Notes: a model not told the origin generated them from the sequence alone. A stretch of 58,850 bases of DNA from Adhaeribacter aquaticus DSM 16391 (GCF_000473365.1 NZ_KI421517.1:2695945-2754794), one strand, 5' to 3'. Numbered from the stretch's first letter, positions 24,694-31,989 are shown. Numbers and translations are program-made.

Positions 24694-25086
24694 TTAATCT
24701 TCTAAAAAGTGAATGTTTGGGAGAGCAGCCTTAATTGCGGCCTCAATTGGTGCTGTGGGATATTTAGAAGCAACGCGGTTAACGGTACACTCATAAGAGA
24801 TCCCGGCAAAAGGTTTAGCAGTTCTAATTTCTGCTACATTAATGCCCGCGTAGGTATGTCCTGCGGGTAAAGCGGCGTAAGCGGCACCTGTTACAGGCAT
24901 CGGCTTAAAATCACCGGTGGCGGTTTCTCTAATTATTACATGTCCTTCCGGAATAACCGTAGGATCGAAACCTGTAACATTTAAAGACTTCCCGCCAGGT
25001 ATGCTTCTTTGGTTATTGCGAACAATAATGCCCGACTTACCATAACCTATTGAAGTTCCCTCATTATGAAGGTCTACTATAGCCAT
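24694..25086 (-). CDS. capsid decoration protein (gpD-like)
   Basis: 130 residues, beta-rich and Gly-rich: LHNEGTSIGYGKSGIIV, PGGKSLNVTGFDPTVIPEGH, VIIRETATGDFKPMPV. The GHVIIRE and AGINVAEIRTAKPFAGI elements match the decoration proteins found between scaffold and capsid E genes. It should bind the outer capsid surface and stabilise it. Gap to the capsid gene is 4 bases. Confidence 0.7.
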   Translation of the reverse strand: MAIVDLHNEGTSIGYGKSGIIVRNNQRSIPGGKSLNVTGFDPTVIPEGHVIIRETATGDFKPMPVTGAAYAALPAGHTYAGINVAEIRTAKPFAGISYECTVNRVASKYPTAPIEAAIKAALPNIHFLED

Positions 25087-25096
25087 TTTTCTTTTT

Positions 25097-25726
25097 TTAA
25101 GAGTTTGGAATCATATTTTTAAGCATTGCGCCTATTTTTTCTTTCGGCGCTTCCTTGTTTGACAAATTAGAAGCCCCCTTGGCTGTAGCACCTGTTCCCA
25201 AAGTATTATTCACCTCCGATTGCTTCAAAGCCGTGTAATCAGTTTTGATTTCTTCAGCCCACGTTTCTAAGTCAGCTTCATTTTCCGGTAAAGGGGCGCG
25301 TTTCCAGAATACTTCTGGCACATCCTTTAATGCGGTTTTAGCTTTCTCTTTGATGGTGGTTTGTGCCTTTTCTGCTTTCAAAGCTTTTACATCCTCCATC
25401 AATGTTTTTACCCACGCTGGGGTATCATCGGTTGGAGTTGGTTTTGGAGCAGGCTCCGGATTAGGCTCTGGTGCTGGGGCAGGACTTGGAGTTGGTTTTT
25501 GATTAGCGAGTAAAGTTCTAACTCTATCATCTTCTTTGGCTATATCTGCAAAAGGCATGAAATCGTTAGCATTGGTAATTACTTCGTCAATCGCGGCTTC
25601 CTCGGCGTCATCTGCTGGTTTGGTGGCAAGTCTTGAACTGATTTGTTCAATCCTTTCTTTCGATAAGTTTACGCCTGGGTATAAAACCTTCAGTCGTTCC
25701 TTGATCTTGCTTTTTTCTACAGCCAT
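25097..25726 (-). CDS. capsid scaffold protein, 209 aa
   Basis: An N-terminal helical region is followed by a Pro-rich linker (about 80-100, PSPAPAPEPNPEPAPKP), a helical stretch with MEDVKALKAEKAQTTIKEK and a basic C-terminus (KEKIGAMLKNMI). Low-complexity helical proteins directly upstream of decoration and capsid genes are usually internal scaffolds, with a basic end that binds the coat. No protease motif is seen, so cleavage is not expected from this gene. Confidence 0.7.
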   Translation of the reverse strand: MAVEKSKIKERLKVLYPGVNLSKERIEQISSRLATKPADDAEEAAIDEVITNANDFMPFADIAKEDDRVRTLLANQKPTPSPAPAPEPNPEPAPKPTPTDDTPAWVKTLMEDVKALKAEKAQTTIKEKAKTALKDVPEVFWKRAPLPENEADLETWAEEIKTDYTALKQSEVNNTLGTGATAKGASNLSNKEAPKEKIGAMLKNMIPNS

Positions 25727-25895
25727 GTACTTTTAAGTCGTTTGAATATTGAACTTAAAAGTATTAGTAGTAAATGATATAATATTACTGTAGCCTAGCC
25801 AGATAGGTGTACTCTTGTAAGTAGTAATCAGAAAGGGGTATAAATAAAAAAAGCACCCGAATTGAGTGCATAAAAGTAGTAAGATAATAGGTTGA

Positions 25896-26105
25896 CTACT
25901 CTTTTGGATCGAGTTCTATCCGCAAATTACAGTTTAGGGCTGTGGCTAATTTACTAAGGACTTCAAAAGAAGGATTTCGATTCCCATTTTCATATTCAGA
26001 GATCACACTCTTAGTTGTCTGAACTTTAACAGCTAATTGTCCCTGCGTTAAACCGGCTGCCTTTCTTGCTGTTTTAATTTTTTTCCCTAACATTTTCAAG
26101 TCCAT
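25896..26105 (-). CDS. Xre-type HTH regulator, 69 aa
   Basis: A complete Cro/C1-type HTH: LGKKIKTARKAAGLTQGQLA, VKVQTTKSVISEYENGNRNP, then SFEVLSKLATALNC and a short strand LRIELDPKE. The length is that of HigA/Xre mini-regulators. It lies upstream of the scaffold gene after a 170-bp gap with no gene. The upstream 9-bp AAAGTTCGC dyad (26120-26187) is a likely operator. It could control the late genes or the divergent plus-strand island. Confidence 0.8.
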   Translation of the reverse strand: MDLKMLGKKIKTARKAAGLTQGQLAVKVQTTKSVISEYENGNRNPSFEVLSKLATALNCNLRIELDPKE

Positions 26106-26119
26106 TTAGCAAACCTACT

Positions 26120-26187
26120 AAAGTTCGCCTATTTGCGAAATAAAGGTAAGAAATTATTTGGATATTGTTTGCATATATGCGAACTTT
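26120..26187. promoter_or_regulatory. widely spaced AAAGTTCGC dyad
   Basis: AAAGTTCGC (26120-26128) and GCGAACTTT (26179-26187) are perfect inverted 9-mers with a 50-bp spacer, on the promoter side of the HTH gene. The same AAAGTTCG core occurs in the dyads at 8778 and 49075. A looping or cooperative repressor site would fit. Two smaller palindromes, TTCGC...GCGAA and GCATATATGC, lie within. Confidence 0.5.
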
Positions 26188-26567
26188 AAAGAATTAAAAT
26201 CAGGGATTACAGGTGGCAGAAACGCAGCGCGTGTGAAGAAGTTCCGGTAGCATTCCGGCGCGCTAACGACAGACTTGCTGGTGAAACCCCGGCTTAAAAA
26301 GAAAGGCTAGTTTACGGTAGATCTTGACGTCTGAAACTAGGGAGACGATAAACTAATGAACTAAAAACCGTGCAAGTAAGATATTGAGGTTCGAATCCTC
26401 CGGTTAGGCAATAGCTTCGCCGATGTGGTACAAATATCTGAATCTTGCCCTGTAAGAACTGATTTAATCTAATAAGAGGTAGTAGGTGAGCATACACGTA
26501 TATCCGGGGCGCTCAGGCGTAATATGCTACACAAATGGGCTGCTATACTGGTCTATCTCTTATTGGT

Positions 26568-26640
26568 GCCTTCTTAGCTCAATTGGTGGAGCATCAGTCT
26601 TTGTAACTGAAGGTCATTGGTTCGAATCCAATAGAAGGCT
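26568..26640 (+). tRNA. tRNA, anticodon TTG (Gln) by position; Thr-TGT possible
   Basis: A clean cloverleaf of 73 bases. The acceptor stem is GCCTTCT with AGAAGGC; the D-stem GCTC/GAGC with an AATTGGTG loop; the anticodon stem TCAGT/ACTGA with loop CTTTGTA; the T-stem ATTGG/CCAAT with loop TTCGAAT. All four stems pair perfectly. Counting places TTG at 34-36 with an unusual T at 37. A one-base shift would give TGT (Thr) followed by the usual A, so the identity is uncertain. CCA is not encoded. Confidence 0.8.
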
Positions 26641-26748
26641 CACAATAGGGTTAGAAGTGGAGCATCCGCGGTTTGAAAAATGCTCTCTGATAAGTTAAAT
26701 ATGAGCTAATAAGTTTTTGCCTATCTAACCCGCTCTCGATGAAGGAAG

Positions 26749-26768
26749 CCCCAGTGTAAAAGCTGGGG
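26749..26768 (+). terminator. small GC hairpin before the small-gene cluster
   Basis: CCCCAG (26749-26754) pairs with CTGGGG (26763-26768) around an 8-base loop. A short A-rich stretch follows but no T run, so it may be an RNA end or a leader hairpin and not a true terminator. It lies 30 bases before the next gene. Confidence 0.35.
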
Positions 26769-26797
26769 TAATTGAGCACAAAAAAAAACAAAGCACA

Positions 26798-27007
26798 ATG
26801 AAAAATCCCGGCAAGCTATTGATGGACAGCGAAGGCAATAAATACATAGCCTACAACGCAAAGCAGCACAAGTCTTTTGCTGACATCGGCAAAGTTCATG
26901 TGTGCTATTTAGAGCCTAATATGAAGCCTAAAAAGGACGCAGAAGGCAAGATGATTGTAGGGCTAAAAGCAATAGATAAATTAACTGTAATCGGATTTGT
27001 AGATTAA
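26798..27007 (+). CDS. small phage protein of unknown function, 69 aa
   Basis: It begins MKNPGKLLMDSEGNKYIAY and is basic and beta-rich (KVHVCYLEPNMKPKKDAEGK, then VGLKAIDKLTVIGFVD). I do not recognise a named family. It is the first gene of a run of short plus-strand genes with 2-70 base gaps, probably one transcript started in the upstream non-coding region. No motif points to a reaction. Confidence 0.65.
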   Translation: MKNPGKLLMDSEGNKYIAYNAKQHKSFADIGKVHVCYLEPNMKPKKDAEGKMIVGLKAIDKLTVIGFVD

Positions 27008-27011
27008 GAAT

Positions 27012-27287
27012 ATGGAGCCAATACCTTTCAAAGAACAAAACACCCTGCTAGGGGCAGGAGACAACCCCAACACAATAGGTATGCCGGTAGCCGTAAGTAT
27101 TAATCCTGAATTATCAGGGGAAAGGCTACACACGGTTTCTTTCTGGAAATTGTCAGAAGAAGAATTACACGAAATAGCCAAAGCAAAAGGTGTCTGGATT
27201 TCAAATATGGCCTGGCCTCCGCCTCCGGTCATGGTAATGGCCGAACATCCTTTTAAAGTCCATGGCTTTCAACCTTTAGAAATTTAA
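27012..27287 (+). CDS. small phage protein of unknown function, 91 aa
   Basis: No family is recognised. The central segment VSFWKLSEEELHEIAKAKG looks like a helix used in small phage adaptor proteins, and WPPPPVMVMAEHPFKVHGF is a Pro-rich end. It starts 4 bases after the previous gene and ends 2 bases before the zinc-ribbon gene, so these three are one operon. Confidence 0.6.
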   Translation: MEPIPFKEQNTLLGAGDNPNTIGMPVAVSINPELSGERLHTVSFWKLSEEELHEIAKAKGVWISNMAWPPPPVMVMAEHPFKVHGFQPLEI

Positions 27288-27289
27288 TC

Positions 27290-27523
27290 ATGGCAGAAGA
27301 AACCATTGTCCGAGAGAACTTAATGACTAGACCTGGTTATTCTCCTTATTGCGGTAACGGCCGGTGCAAGTTTACCCTATGGAGTAATTCTAATCCAAGA
27401 ACAAAATTTAATGGCTCTCAGTTTGTTTGCCCTACTTGCGGATGGACTTCTCAATTTCCCGATGACTTTATTAAGAGGTATAAAGAGCGCCAGAAAGAAT
27501 TAAGTGCATCAAACAAAAACTAA
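27290..27523 (+). CDS. small zinc-ribbon protein, 77 aa
   Basis: Two Cys pairs are visible, C21-x4-C26 (CGNGRC) and C48-x2-C51 (CPTC), followed by a Trp and a basic helix (FIKRYKERQKEL). This is a treble-clef or zinc-ribbon arrangement that normally binds one zinc and often nucleic acid. The N-terminus is polar. It is part of the small plus-strand operon. No partner or target can be named. Confidence 0.65.
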   Translation: MAEETIVRENLMTRPGYSPYCGNGRCKFTLWSNSNPRTKFNGSQFVCPTCGWTSQFPDDFIKRYKERQKELSASNKN

Positions 27524-27524
27524 A

Positions 27525-27944
27525 ATGGAATTAAAAGAAGGATTAAAATTTAAATATCTCGGCGGTGAATTTACCATAGGTGCTATTTACCCCGATTTAG
27601 GAGCAGGTGTATTATACACGAAAGGCCCGAATGAAGAGGTTTACGAGGTTAAAATTGCCACCGCTAAACAGCATATTGAGGATGGTTTATGGAAAAGATT
27701 TGTTTGTAATACCGAGGACGGGGTAAATATCTATCACGGCGAAAAGTATTGGGGAGTTGGTGCGAATCGGGTACACGAAGTAAAATCTATTACAGGTATG
27801 CCCTTTGCTTTGCCTCCTTACCACAAAAGGTATTCAACAAAAGAAGCAGCTGAACAGGCTTTAATAGTAAAGGTGCAAGAATGTTATAAAACAGGCAAAG
27901 CTTGCCCTTATAGTTGCCCTGGTTTATGCAAAGATTCTTATTAA
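27525..27944 (+). CDS. protein with shared Cys-rich C-terminal tail, 139 aa
   Basis: The ATG at 27525 directly follows the zinc-ribbon stop; an in-frame ATG at 27504 lies inside that gene and is less likely. The first 110 residues are beta-rich (LKFKYLGGEFTIGAIYP, EKYWGVGANRVHEVKSI). The last 20 residues, CYKTGKACPYSCPGLCKDSY, are almost identical to the end of the unrelated DUF551-like protein at 31443 on the other strand. Four cysteines suggest metal binding or a docking tag. Confidence 0.65.
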   Translation: MELKEGLKFKYLGGEFTIGAIYPDLGAGVLYTKGPNEEVYEVKIATAKQHIEDGLWKRFVCNTEDGVNIYHGEKYWGVGANRVHEVKSITGMPFALPPYHKRYSTKEAAEQALIVKVQECYKTGKACPYSCPGLCKDSY

Positions 27945-28014
27945 CCCCTATAACTTAATAAGTTAGAATTTATGGCACAAAAATGCATTATGGATCCCAA
28001 AACAGAATATAATA

Positions 28015-28251
28015 ATGGAATGGTTAATAGCTGAAATATTCTTAGAAAATAAAATAATCGCTGAAAAGGTAGCTACAACCCCAATGGCTTTTAATATCAA
28101 TGATATTGCAGCTTTTAGGCCTGGTATTGAAGATGAAAGTGAATACACCTATTTATACCTTAAATCGGGAGACAGCTTTTTAATAAATCTTCCTTTCCAA
28201 AAAGTACTGGAAACTCTGAAAACGCAAAAGTTAGATTATTTATATAATTAA
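28015..28251 (+). CDS. small phage protein of unknown function, 78 aa
   Basis: It starts MEWLIAEIFLENKIIAEKV. The middle FNINDIAAFRPGIEDE and the end YLKSGDSFLINLPFQKVLET resemble LytTR-like or small beta domains that follow the pattern ...sGd.f.in.pf.kvl..L. This pattern is common in Bacteroidetes phage genes, but the role is unknown. It lies 70 bases after the previous gene. Confidence 0.55.
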   Translation: MEWLIAEIFLENKIIAEKVATTPMAFNINDIAAFRPGIEDESEYTYLYLKSGDSFLINLPFQKVLETLKTQKLDYLYN

Positions 28252-28257
28252 ATACCC

Positions 28258-28506
28258 ATGCAAAGACAACCATCACAGGAAGGCTTAGTGCTTTATACCA
28301 TTTACGAAAAACCTTCTGACTTTCCAGAATATTATGTCTGTAGAAAGCATATTGTCCTTGATGATGGCACAACTAGCCCCCAGATGAAGGTGCTTTATAA
28401 AACAAAATCAGTTGAAAACATCCGCGCTACTTTACAAGATATGGGTTTGACTTGTGTAGGAAGGCAGGAGAACGACGACCCTGTAATTTTAGAAAGCTGG
28501 ATCTGA
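28258..28506 (+). CDS. small phage protein of unknown function, 82 aa
   Basis: The sequence begins MQRQPSQEGLVLYTIYEKPS and continues YYVCRKHIVLDDGTTSPQMK; it ends with a helix VENIRATLQDMGLTCVG. Known phage proteins with such length and beta-alpha layout lack assigned function. It starts 6 bases after the previous stop. The SPFH-like gene starts 11 bases after its own stop. Confidence 0.6.
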   Translation: MQRQPSQEGLVLYTIYEKPSDFPEYYVCRKHIVLDDGTTSPQMKVLYKTKSVENIRATLQDMGLTCVGRQENDDPVILESWI

Positions 28507-28517
28507 TTTATAAAGCT

Positions 28518-29441
28518 ATGGATAAGAAAATATTAAAGTACCCTATATTTACAAACATGAACAATTTTTGGAAAACTATTATTACCGCTATTGTACTATT
28601 GGGTACATCCTTTATGCTTTACGGATTAGTAAAAGCGGTCTACGGTAACTATCTGGTAAATGCTTCTTTTATTAATATTGGATTAATCTTTATCGGAGTA
28701 TTTGTACTTGTTTATTTTCTCTTTAAGGGCTTAAAAAGGTTATGGACCTTGGCCTTATTGTTATTGGTAATATTGCAAGGTTGTAATTATGCTAAATCCA
28801 ACCAACAAGTAGTTGTATCGGATGATTGCGGCATGACCTGGAAAAAGATTAATGCCGGGGATGCCGTACCGAAAGGTGGTATGAATGCATGCTACATGAA
28901 AGTAGTTATGCCAAATTACCCTATGCAGGGAGATAGCAGGTTTATTTCAAACCTGAAAGACAAAGTTCGGGCTTCCATTCACATTGATTATGATTATTCC
29001 ATAATTGAGCCTTTAGCCTTTATCAAACAAGCCAAATATTTAGGCAAAGCAAACACTGACGCTGATAATTCTGATGCATTGGATTCTAAAGCATTTGAAG
29101 GAGCGGAGAATATGGTTATTGACAAACGCATTCGGGATGTAGGTAAAGCTTTATTTCTACAGGAAGATATTGTTGAATTAGATCAGGCTGACTTAGAAAC
29201 CAATTTATTAAATGAAGCCAACAAAGTGTTAGAACCTTTAGGCGTTCACCTTAACTTCATTACCCTAACCTTTGATTTAGATGAGCAAACCAGGCAAGCA
29301 ATAGATATTTCTACAGCTATGAAAATCTATGAAAGCAAGGGTTTGTCCGATGTAGGTAAACAGGTTATGGTTTCCAGAGCCGGAGCTACTAAAGTAACAG
29401 TTGAAAATAAAATTCAACCAAATCAACAGGAAGAAGAATAA
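28518..29441 (+). CDS. SPFH/band-7-like membrane protein, 307 aa
   Basis: From the ATG at 28518 it begins MDKKILKYPIFTNMNNFWKT; an ATG at 28557 is also possible. Two spans lie at about 18-40 and 50-68, and a third hydrophobic stretch (WTLALLLLVILQGC) ends in a Cys. The remaining 210 residues are soluble with a band-7 pattern: paired strands, then a long amphipathic helix (EANKVLEPLGVHLNFITLTF) and an AMKIYESKG-like end. Such proteins form membrane rings. A phage copy might control lysis timing or exclusion; that is inference. Confidence 0.6.
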   Translation: MDKKILKYPIFTNMNNFWKTIITAIVLLGTSFMLYGLVKAVYGNYLVNASFINIGLIFIGVFVLVYFLFKGLKRLWTLALLLLVILQGCNYAKSNQQVVVSDDCGMTWKKINAGDAVPKGGMNACYMKVVMPNYPMQGDSRFISNLKDKVRASIHIDYDYSIIEPLAFIKQAKYLGKANTDADNSDALDSKAFEGAENMVIDKRIRDVGKALFLQEDIVELDQADLETNLLNEANKVLEPLGVHLNFITLTFDLDEQTRQAIDISTAMKIYESKGLSDVGKQVMVSRAGATKVTVENKIQPNQQEEE

Positions 29442-29443
29442 TT

Positions 29444-29470
29444 AAAGAGCCTCATAACCGAGGCTTTTTT
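29444..29470 (+). terminator. terminator after the SPFH-like gene
   Basis: AAAGAGCCTC (29444-29453) and GAGGCTTTTTT (29460-29470) form a stem with a 6-base loop and a T run, directly after the stop codon. It ends the small plus-strand operon. Confidence 0.85.
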
Positions 29471-29516
29471 AATCTGCTTTTCTATACTTTTTATTCTTGT
29501 CAGTTATAAATGCACC

Positions 29517-29684
29517 ATGGAAATAAATAATGAAACGCAATTTGAAGAGGTGGCAGCACGAATAGAGGAGATTCAGGAAATAGAAAAGGAACGAGGTTCA
29601 AATGATTATTTATCCGAGGAATTGCAGGAATTAATGAGTGCTGTAGTGGAATACTCCAGAAAAATAGCACCCCGCAATTCTTAG
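29517..29684 (+). CDS. orphan HigA-like N-terminal domain, 55 aa
   Basis: The product begins MEINNETQFEEVAARIEEIQ and continues YLSEELQELMSAVVEYSRK. It aligns by eye with the first 50 residues of the HigA antitoxin at 19187 (KTEADYQAALKRIRQL, then AEILTMQLVKYEE), but the HTH half is missing. No toxin gene lies next to it. It may be a decayed antitoxin, or a free toxin-binding domain that neutralises HigB or a host toxin. A terminator lies just upstream, so it needs its own promoter. Confidence 0.55.
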   Translation: MEINNETQFEEVAARIEEIQEIEKERGSNDYLSEELQELMSAVVEYSRKIAPRNS

Positions 29685-29703
29685 CATAAAATGGAAGCTG
29701 GAT

Positions 29704-30726
29704 CTAATCAGCTTTAGTAAATTTTCTATTAGTTGTAACCCAATCAGGCAAGCGTTTCCGGCCTTCCATTTTCTCCATGTTATCAGCTAGATAATACTTA
29801 AACTGATCAGGCACATCAGTAATTTTATTTTTAAATTCATAACCTGCCTCTTCTCCTTTCAATATTGCATCTTGATATTTAGCATATTCTTCTTTACTAG
29901 GAAGGAGTGGAACACAATAGCAAATACAAAATGGGTGCCAGTGCTGCCAAACAAAGTCAACTGGGTAAACGGCGGCGAGATGATCGCAAATATCGAAAGT
30001 TTTGTGATTTTTACTTAACCTTACTTCATACCCTAAAACGAATGGAGTATTTGACCATCGGGTTTGGTCTGCGGTACGATAGGCGGCGTTAGTCTCTGTT
30101 GCTACTAGTCTAAGAGCATTCTTGTAAGAACTCTTGTAAATTCCTTGGCCTGGTTGATACTTCCTTGCCGGCCCTGATAAAACTAACCTGCCTTTTGCAT
30201 CCCGTACCCTTCTAAATAACTTATCCGGTTCCTTTAAAAACTGCTTCATATCCGTAGCCATCCTGGCAGCTGCTTTGCCTTCAGATATACCAGCGTACAG
30301 GTTCATTTCTATTTCTTCATAGAATTGGCCGTGTAATTTCCAGACCCGATCAGAGAGCCTTAAATTGCGTTTAGGCGCATTGATAAAATCCGCTACTTTA
30401 TCCGGAGGTGTAGGTGGTAACGAGATACCTTCTAACTTTTGTAAGATTAGATCACTGTTTTTGGTATCGGAAAGCTTAAACTCTTTTTCTATGCCTCGGG
30501 AAATAATGGCCTGAACTCTTCTACGAAACATATCCAGGCGCTCTTCAATCTGTTTTTTAAGGGTTGGATATTTAGAAAGCTTAAATACTTCAGGTAAAAA
30601 GCGGTAAAGGGCAACCGTCCGGAAGATATCATCAATAGCAGACAGGTACTCCTGTTGCACCTCAACCTGGTAAGATTTGAGGTTGTTCAGGTGCTCCTTT
30701 TCGTATTGCTCGTTAATATCTGGCAT
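29704..30726 (-). CDS. MuF-like minor head protein
   Basis: 340 residues. The central and C-terminal parts fit phage Mu gpF-type head morphogenesis proteins: YKNALRLVATETNAAYRTAD, then KTFDICDHLA and the Cys-containing HPFCICYCVPLLPS. The long helical N-terminus (about 1-110) is typical. It lies after the portal gene with four small genes between them. It enters the procapsid and is needed for head assembly in relatives; no toxin domain is fused here. Confidence 0.85.
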   Translation of the reverse strand: MPDINEQYEKEHLNNLKSYQVEVQQEYLSAIDDIFRTVALYRFLPEVFKLSKYPTLKKQIEERLDMFRRRVQAIISRGIEKEFKLSDTKNSDLILQKLEGISLPPTPPDKVADFINAPKRNLRLSDRVWKLHGQFYEEIEMNLYAGISEGKAAARMATDMKQFLKEPDKLFRRVRDAKGRLVLSGPARKYQPGQGIYKSSYKNALRLVATETNAAYRTADQTRWSNTPFVLGYEVRLSKNHKTFDICDHLAAVYPVDFVWQHWHPFCICYCVPLLPSKEEYAKYQDAILKGEEAGYEFKNKITDVPDQFKYYLADNMEKMEGRKRLPDWVTTNRKFTKAD

Positions 30727-30753
30727 CAGGCGAAGCTTTAATCCATTCCATAA

Positions 30754-30981
30754 CTAATTTATATTGGTTTTGATGGGATCTATTCCTAATCTAAGGCTTT
30801 CGTTTAATGATTCAGATACTTCGATTTCATAATGCTCGGTATTTACAGTGCCGCAGTTTAATTGGTAATAATAGCCACCAGGATAAAACTTAAGTCCGGT
30901 AACCATGCGAGGTAGTTGCAATTCATCTGTAATCAGATAAACTATGTCTCCTAATCCGTATCTGCTTCTAAATACTTTCAT
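30754..30981 (-). CDS. small phage protein of unknown function, 75 aa
   Basis: A beta-rich protein (FRSRYGLGDIVYLITDE, MVTGLKFYPGGYYYQLNCG) with a polar helix at the end. GDIVYL and the GGYYY pattern suggest an SH3-like or Kow-like fold, a frequent small-domain type. No specific family is recognised. It precedes the MuF-like gene by 27 bases. Confidence 0.6.
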   Translation of the reverse strand: MKVFRSRYGLGDIVYLITDELQLPRMVTGLKFYPGGYYYQLNCGTVNTEHYEIEVSESLNESLRLGIDPIKTNIN

Positions 30982-31053
30982 AACCTGCCAATATTGCTAT
31001 AGTCTCCGGGTGCACCTTTTCATAAGTTTCATTAATACTCACCATTGTCTGAA

Positions 31054-31440
31054 TTACTGTAAGACCTCCCATTCATCCGGATTGGTAATATCTACACTAC
31101 AAATTGCTGTAACCCTATCCCCATAATTAGCATCAACCACATAAGAATTTTTGTTGCCTCTATTTCGAACAACATTACCCCTTTTTAACTTTTTTATTTC
31201 ATCAACATTCTGCCACTTAGGTAGAATAGCTATATATTCAGCTTTGGCTTCCTTTACAAAGGGACTAATAGAAACAAAATTGAGCAGTGTAGGCTTACAC
31301 GCTAGTTCAATTTGAATTAGTGCATCTTTAGCTGAATAGGAAGCAACTACCGCTTGAAAGTTTTCGGATTTAGTAATTCCGGTTTCAGGGGTTTCTTTTG
31401 TAAAATTATAGGTGACTAGGTACTCTTTTATCTTTGCCAT
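31054..31440 (-). CDS. small phage protein of unknown function, 128 aa
   Basis: A two-part protein. The first half is alpha/beta (KIKEYLVTYNFTKETPETG, then AKDALIQIELAC). The second half is basic with KKLKRGNVVRNRGNKNSYVV and a beta end DRVTAICSVDITNPDEWEVL, again SH3-like. Such proteins occur among small early or packaging genes in Bacteroidetes phages, function unknown. It lies 2 bases after the DUF551-like gene. Confidence 0.6.
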   Translation of the reverse strand: MAKIKEYLVTYNFTKETPETGITKSENFQAVVASYSAKDALIQIELACKPTLLNFVSISPFVKEAKAEYIAILPKWQNVDEIKKLKRGNVVRNRGNKNSYVVDANYGDRVTAICSVDITNPDEWEVLQ

Positions 31441-31442
31441 GA

Positions 31443-31820
31443 TTAATAACTTTCTTTACACAAGCCCGGACAATTATAAGGGCATTTTTTGTCTGTTTTA
31501 TAACAAAGAAGCTCTATTTTTCTTCTAAACCCAACAACAACCTTAGCAGGTGTTTGAAGAACAAAATGTAAACTATAGGGGTCGTACATAACCCATTTAG
31601 CATTTGTCATACCGACTTGGTTTAGTTCAATAGGTGGCGGAGGTTTAGGCATCCAAAACGGCAAATGGCGCAAAGGCTCTTTCCTGTTATTTGGGATCCA
31701 AAAATATTCCCCATCATAAAAAACCTCGCTTACATGATAGGATTGAAAACCATAGGTACCTAATACCATGGTATGCGGCTTAGGTAACCTATCCTTAACG
31801 CTTATCCATTCCATATCCAA
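31443..31820 (-). CDS. DUF551-like protein with Cys-rich tail, 125 aa
   Basis: Residues of about 4-60 fit the DUF551 pattern: WISVKDRLPKPHTMVLG, FYDGEYFWIPN and the closing FWMPKPPPP. DUF551 is common in phages but its role is unknown. An unrelated linker follows. The last 20 residues, CYKTDKKCPYNCPGLCKESY, match the end of the plus-strand protein at 27525 at 15 of 20 residues. The start context GGATATGGAATGG recurs at the 53-aa gene upstream. Confidence 0.75.
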   Translation of the reverse strand: MDMEWISVKDRLPKPHTMVLGTYGFQSYHVSEVFYDGEYFWIPNNRKEPLRHLPFWMPKPPPPIELNQVGMTNAKWVMYDPYSLHFVLQTPAKVVVGFRRKIELLCYKTDKKCPYNCPGLCKESY

Positions 31821-31824
31821 TGCC

Positions 31825-31986
31825 TTAAGTAAGGCTTTTATAAAGGTTAATAATGGAATGGAAATTTATTTTTATATGCATATCCCCTCCGAACACAGCA
31901 ATTAAAAATAGGATCATAAGAAATGCACAAGCAATTATAGACTTATACATCTCCCATATTTTAGATAAAAGGTTAGCCCATTCCAT
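31825..31986 (-). CDS. small single-span membrane protein, 53 aa
   Basis: It begins MEWANLLSKIWEMYKSIIAC, with a span through SIIACAFLMILFLIAVF and a polar end HSIINLYKSLT. The start lies 4 bases after the portal stop, inside a phage operon, and its leader is repeated at the DUF551-like gene. A plus-strand frame covers the same bases but has no coding support. Function unknown. Confidence 0.55.
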   Translation of the reverse strand: MEWANLLSKIWEMYKSIIACAFLMILFLIAVFGGDMHIKINFHSIINLYKSLT

Positions 31987-31989
31987 ATC

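Larger units (their letters stand above)
26188..26797. other. long gene-free, structured region with a tRNA
   Basis: About 610 bases without a credible protein gene. The sequence is less AT-rich than nearby intergenic DNA and has several hairpin arms: AGCGCG...CGCGCT near 26230, CGTCT...AGACG near 26330, GGGTTAG (26648-26654) with CTAACCC (26725-26731). A T-arm-like GAGGTTCGAATCCTC is at 26386-26400 with no matching 5' half. A full tRNA is at 26568. The region could hold decayed tRNAs or an unknown RNA. Confidence 0.45.

Noticed and set aside
26335-26410. A second complete tRNA
   Set aside because: Only the T-arm and the 3' acceptor-like part can be seen; no 5' half pairs with GGTTAGG within normal tRNA length, and no clear group I intron elements were found.
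26312-26497. Minus-strand frame in the structured region
   Set aside because: It crosses the T-arm-like sequence and has no coding character.
26648-26731. Class II tRNA from GGGTTAG/CTAACCC
   Set aside because: The length fits, but there is no T-loop consensus and no convincing anticodon arm.
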